Source of the DNA: Paenarthrobacter histidinolovorans
GTDB taxonomy: Bacteria > Actinomycetota > Actinomycetes > Actinomycetales > Micrococcaceae
Length of the DNA stretch: 64,000 bases
Assembly: GCF_014647595.1 (NCBI RefSeq)
Contig: NZ_BMPM01000002.1
Coordinates: forward strand, 558,001-622,000
Direction: 5' to 3'
The notes under the pieces are model-generated. The model was given only the letters and a program-made list of their open reading frames with translations, ran no database searches and was not told the origin of the DNA. Numbering within the stretch: the stretch's first letter is position 1; every line of letters starts with the position of its first letter. Positions 62,245 to 64,000 of this stretch are shown piece by piece. The translations under genes and the position numbers were made by a program.

Positions 62245-62847
62245 CTAGCTGCCGTCGCGGAGGTTTTCCGGAGCTGCCTGAGTGAATTCGATGCTGTCGA
62301 AGCGCGCCTCGCAGCTATCGCCCATGGGCGCTTGGGACATGAACCCAACTCGGACTGGTTTTTCCGTGTCCAGCCTGAAGAGACGGACAAAGGACCATTT
62401 CCGGCCGTCCGCTGAAGAGTGAAACGCCCAGGCCGGCCCTACCCGGCTGACCCGAAGATATACCCAGGGCGCGGTGACCACCGGACCGTTGGAGTCGTCC
62501 GAATAGCCGTTGGTCACCACGCTTACCACCATGGCTTCCCCTTGTGGGGAGTATTCGAAGCAGAGTTTGGCCCAGTGTTCGCTGTCCACCCACAAGGCCA
62601 GCACACCGGCGTCGAACGTTGTTCGGGGCGAGGCGACCATGACCCGGGCCGACAGCGAGAAGTTCTTAGGCGCCGTGAAAGCCAGGGCCGAGGCCCGGTG
62701 CTGCTGTTCGCCCCCGAGTGAATCGTTGGACCAGTCGACGCCGGGTGCCGCCGTGAGCGTGAGCGTTCCCCCGGATTGGTCGTAACTGAGATGGCTGGTC
62801 GATGACGTCCACTCCAGGGCCGGAAGGTCGGCGATTTCGGGAATCAA
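62245..62847 (-). CDS. DUF1349 family protein
   Basis: A protein of 200 residues with the concanavalin-like beta sandwich of DUF1349: VDWSNDSLGGEQQHRASALA, then DAGVLALWVDSEHWAKLCFE, VVTNGYSDDSNG and EKPVRVGFMSQAPMGDSCEA. The family probably binds or acts on carbohydrate. No signal peptide is seen. TTG at 62845-62847 has AAGGAG six to seven bases upstream and starts LIPEIADLPA; a longer frame from 62907 would carry a cysteine-rich N-terminus not found in the family. Confidence 0.85.
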   Translation of the reverse strand: MIPEIADLPALEWTSSTSHLSYDQSGGTLTLTAAPGVDWSNDSLGGEQQHRASALAFTAPKNFSLSARVMVASPRTTFDAGVLALWVDSEHWAKLCFEYSPQGEAMVVSVVTNGYSDDSNGPVVTAPWVYLRVSRVGPAWAFHSSADGRKWSFVRLFRLDTEKPVRVGFMSQAPMGDSCEARFDSIEFTQAAPENLRDGS

Positions 62848-62946
62848 GGGGTGCTCCTTTATTCGGCAGAAAGGACATGTCTCTGCAACTTTTCGTACTG
62901 AAAACAAAATGGTCCGGCTCCCCCAAGAGCCGGACCAACACTGCGT

Positions 62947-63570
62947 CTACTCGAACAACGACAACGTCAGTTTCGCGGTGTAATTGCCGGGCGCGACCGT
63001 GGCAGGAGTACGCAGGAACAGTCCTGCGGAGGCTGTCCACTGACCTTCAGGCGCAATCGCAGTGGAGTTCAGGGCCAGCGCGAGCAACTCTTTGTCCACC
63101 AAACCCACTGCGTTCGGACCGGAATCCATCACTGTCTGCACGACGTCGCCTTCGGCCACCTGGCCGGATTCACCGCCGTCGATCAACGACGGCGACCATC
63201 CCAGGTGGCCGGCACCGATTGCGGGCTGTCCGGTGGCTCCGGCGAAGTCCGTGGACGACCCAATGACGTACCAGCCTGCGCCGGCCGGGATTTGACCAGG
63301 CAGGCGGGTATCGGTCACCGTGACCGTGGGCAGCGACCCCGTGAACTGACGGACGGTGGGGGTGGAGCCGGTTTCAGTCAGCGTTGTGGTGGTGCCTGCC
63401 ACGCTCATGGCCAGGATTCCGGGCTCATCAATCTGGGCAATTGCTACATTCACGTCGACGTCTTGGTCGCCATGGTTTTCCTCGGCCATCGCGGCTCCGG
63501 CCACGCCTGCCAGCAGGGCAGTGCCTGCGGCTGCTGCCGAGATTCTCGCGATCAAACTCGCTTTGCTCAT
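62947..63570 (-). CDS. Secreted protein with C-terminal beta domain, unknown function
   Basis: A protein of 207 residues with a clear signal peptide (MSKASLIARISAAAAGTALL, then AGVAGAAMAEENHG, cleavage after AMA). The mature part is rich in Thr/Val/Gly beta strands and ends FLRTPATVAPGNYTAKLTLS-like strands (GNYTAKLTLSLFE), resembling WxL-type or other surface beta domains. It is probably attached to, or secreted near, the cell wall; the partial LPATG protein gene starts upstream on the same strand. ATG at 63568-63570 has AAGGAG six bases upstream. Confidence 0.75.
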   Translation of the reverse strand: MSKASLIARISAAAAGTALLAGVAGAAMAEENHGDQDVDVNVAIAQIDEPGILAMSVAGTTTTLTETGSTPTVRQFTGSLPTVTVTDTRLPGQIPAGAGWYVIGSSTDFAGATGQPAIGAGHLGWSPSLIDGGESGQVAEGDVVQTVMDSGPNAVGLVDKELLALALNSTAIAPEGQWTASAGLFLRTPATVAPGNYTAKLTLSLFE

Positions 63571-63801
63571 CGTTTTGCTCCTTGGTACGGGGGATGCGGG
63601 AGATTCATATCCAAGTGTCGGTAAAGGAAAGCGCCAGGGGCGGACTCCGTGCTCGTAATACGGAATCCAGTTCGGCGGAACTTCACCCTCCCTCGCCCGA
63701 AAAGTCGGTTGCCTCGAGGTTGGGTAAACACGCTGGTCGACGCGCGGCTGTGCGCATGCAAGCAGCTGGTGGGGCAAATCCATGCATTTACTATCTGGAA
63801 T

Positions 63802-63813
63802 GTTTACGTAAAC
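63802..63813. promoter_or_regulatory. Perfect palindrome GTTTACGTAAAC upstream of the secreted protein gene
   Basis: The 12-base palindrome lies in the 273-base gap between the partial anchored-protein gene and the secreted protein gene, in an AT-rich stretch. It has the look of a transcription-factor site and could serve as part of the promoter of the secreted protein. No regulator is known. Confidence 0.5.
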
Positions 63814-63843
63814 TTACACGTATTCAGGCTATTCGACAAGAGC

Positions 63844-64000
63844 CTAATCACCCTTTTGCCGGGTGGCGGGGCGCTCCCGACCGACGAGCAGGAGGGCCAT
63901 GCCGGTCCCTCCGCAGAGCCCCGCAGCAATGAGGGCTCCCATGGGGTCGATGCCGGTGGCGGGGAGTCCGCCACCACCGCACTGACCGCCACATTGAGCT
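63844..64000 (-). CDS. C-terminal end of an LPXTG cell-wall-anchored protein (5' end outside the window)
   Basis: On the reverse strand the frame is open from the window edge to a TAG at 63844-63846. It encodes a Gly/Cys-rich segment (AQCGGQCGGGG), the sortase motif LPATG at 63952-63966, a hydrophobic helix (DPMGALIAAGLCGGTGMALL) and a basic tail (GRERPATRQKGD). This is the whole class A sortase sorting signal. The rest of the protein lies beyond the right edge. The downstream secreted gene may be a partner. Confidence 0.85.
   Translation of the reverse strand, partial: AQCGGQCGGGGLPATGIDPMGALIAAGLCGGTGMALLLVGRERPATRQKGD

Overview
The window looks like chromosomal DNA from a GC-rich actinobacterium of the Micrococcaceae, most likely the Arthrobacter/Paenarthrobacter group. 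The reasons are frequent GTG and TTG starts behind good GGAGG-type ribosome sites, a GAF-ANTAR regulator, a DUF664-type DinB protein (a mycothiol-associated family), a biotin synthase followed by a BsaP-like auxiliary gene, and many small catabolic operons each with its own regulator. Family assignment is from protein motifs read by eye; no search was run. I see no rRNA, tRNA, CRISPR array, prophage or intact insertion sequence.

Region by region. 1-9.2 kb: a TerC-like membrane protein, an MFS exporter, a GAF-ANTAR regulator, a fragment of a LacI-type regulator, an acetyltransferase, two envelope proteins, an SDR, a VOC/DinB pair and an ArsR-SRPBCC fusion whose promoter, operator and start codon are superimposed. 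9.2-13.6 kb: a nucleoside salvage unit (nucleoside hydrolase and MFS on one strand, GntR regulator and ribokinase on the other) around a shared operator region. 13.5-15.8 kb: a TetR-controlled NAD-dependent epimerase that abuts a toxin-antitoxin locus whose antitoxin has lost its 5' end while the VapC-type toxin is intact. 15.8-27.9 kb: acylphosphatase, a winged-helix/X25 carbohydrate-binding protein, adenine deaminase, a hydrolase, Tex, a CBS protein, an Fcy1-like cytosine deaminase and a large RecB-nuclease/helicase fusion.

27.9-36.1 kb is a GntR-controlled catabolic operon: TIM-barrel isomerase-like enzyme, dihydroxyacetone-kinase-like kinase, RpiB-like isomerase, 3-hydroxyacyl-CoA-dehydrogenase-like enzyme, SDR, a 30-residue membrane peptide, an MFS importer and a triosephosphate-isomerase-like enzyme. 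The kinase and two isomerases match the known L-erythrulose to D-erythrose 4-phosphate module, so the substrate should be a tetritol, apionate or a similar branched or four-carbon polyol or acid. A perfect TCCTATAGGA palindrome lies at both the operon promoter and the gntR promoter.

36.2-46.6 kb: an Old Yellow Enzyme reductase, stress-type small proteins (CsbD, SIS, SRPBCC, coiled-coil), a zinc alcohol dehydrogenase, an SDR lacking its catalytic tyrosine, an NCS1 purine/cytosine-type permease, bioB-bsaP, an orphan Vsr endonuclease and an HPt-like protein lacking the phospho-acceptor histidine. 46.7-55.8 kb: a compact plus-strand operon (XRE-cupin regulator, MHS transporter, flavoprotein, CoA transferase, enoyl-CoA hydratase, DapA-family lyase, atypical SDR, aldehyde dehydrogenase, ferredoxin) whose overall pathway I do not recognise; it is the best candidate here for an undescribed catabolic route. 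55.8-58.6 kb: a two-component system. 58.6-62.2 kb: a two-gene McrBC-type modification-dependent restriction system. 62.2-64 kb: a DUF1349 protein, a secreted protein and the end of an LPATG cell-wall-anchored protein that runs off the right edge.
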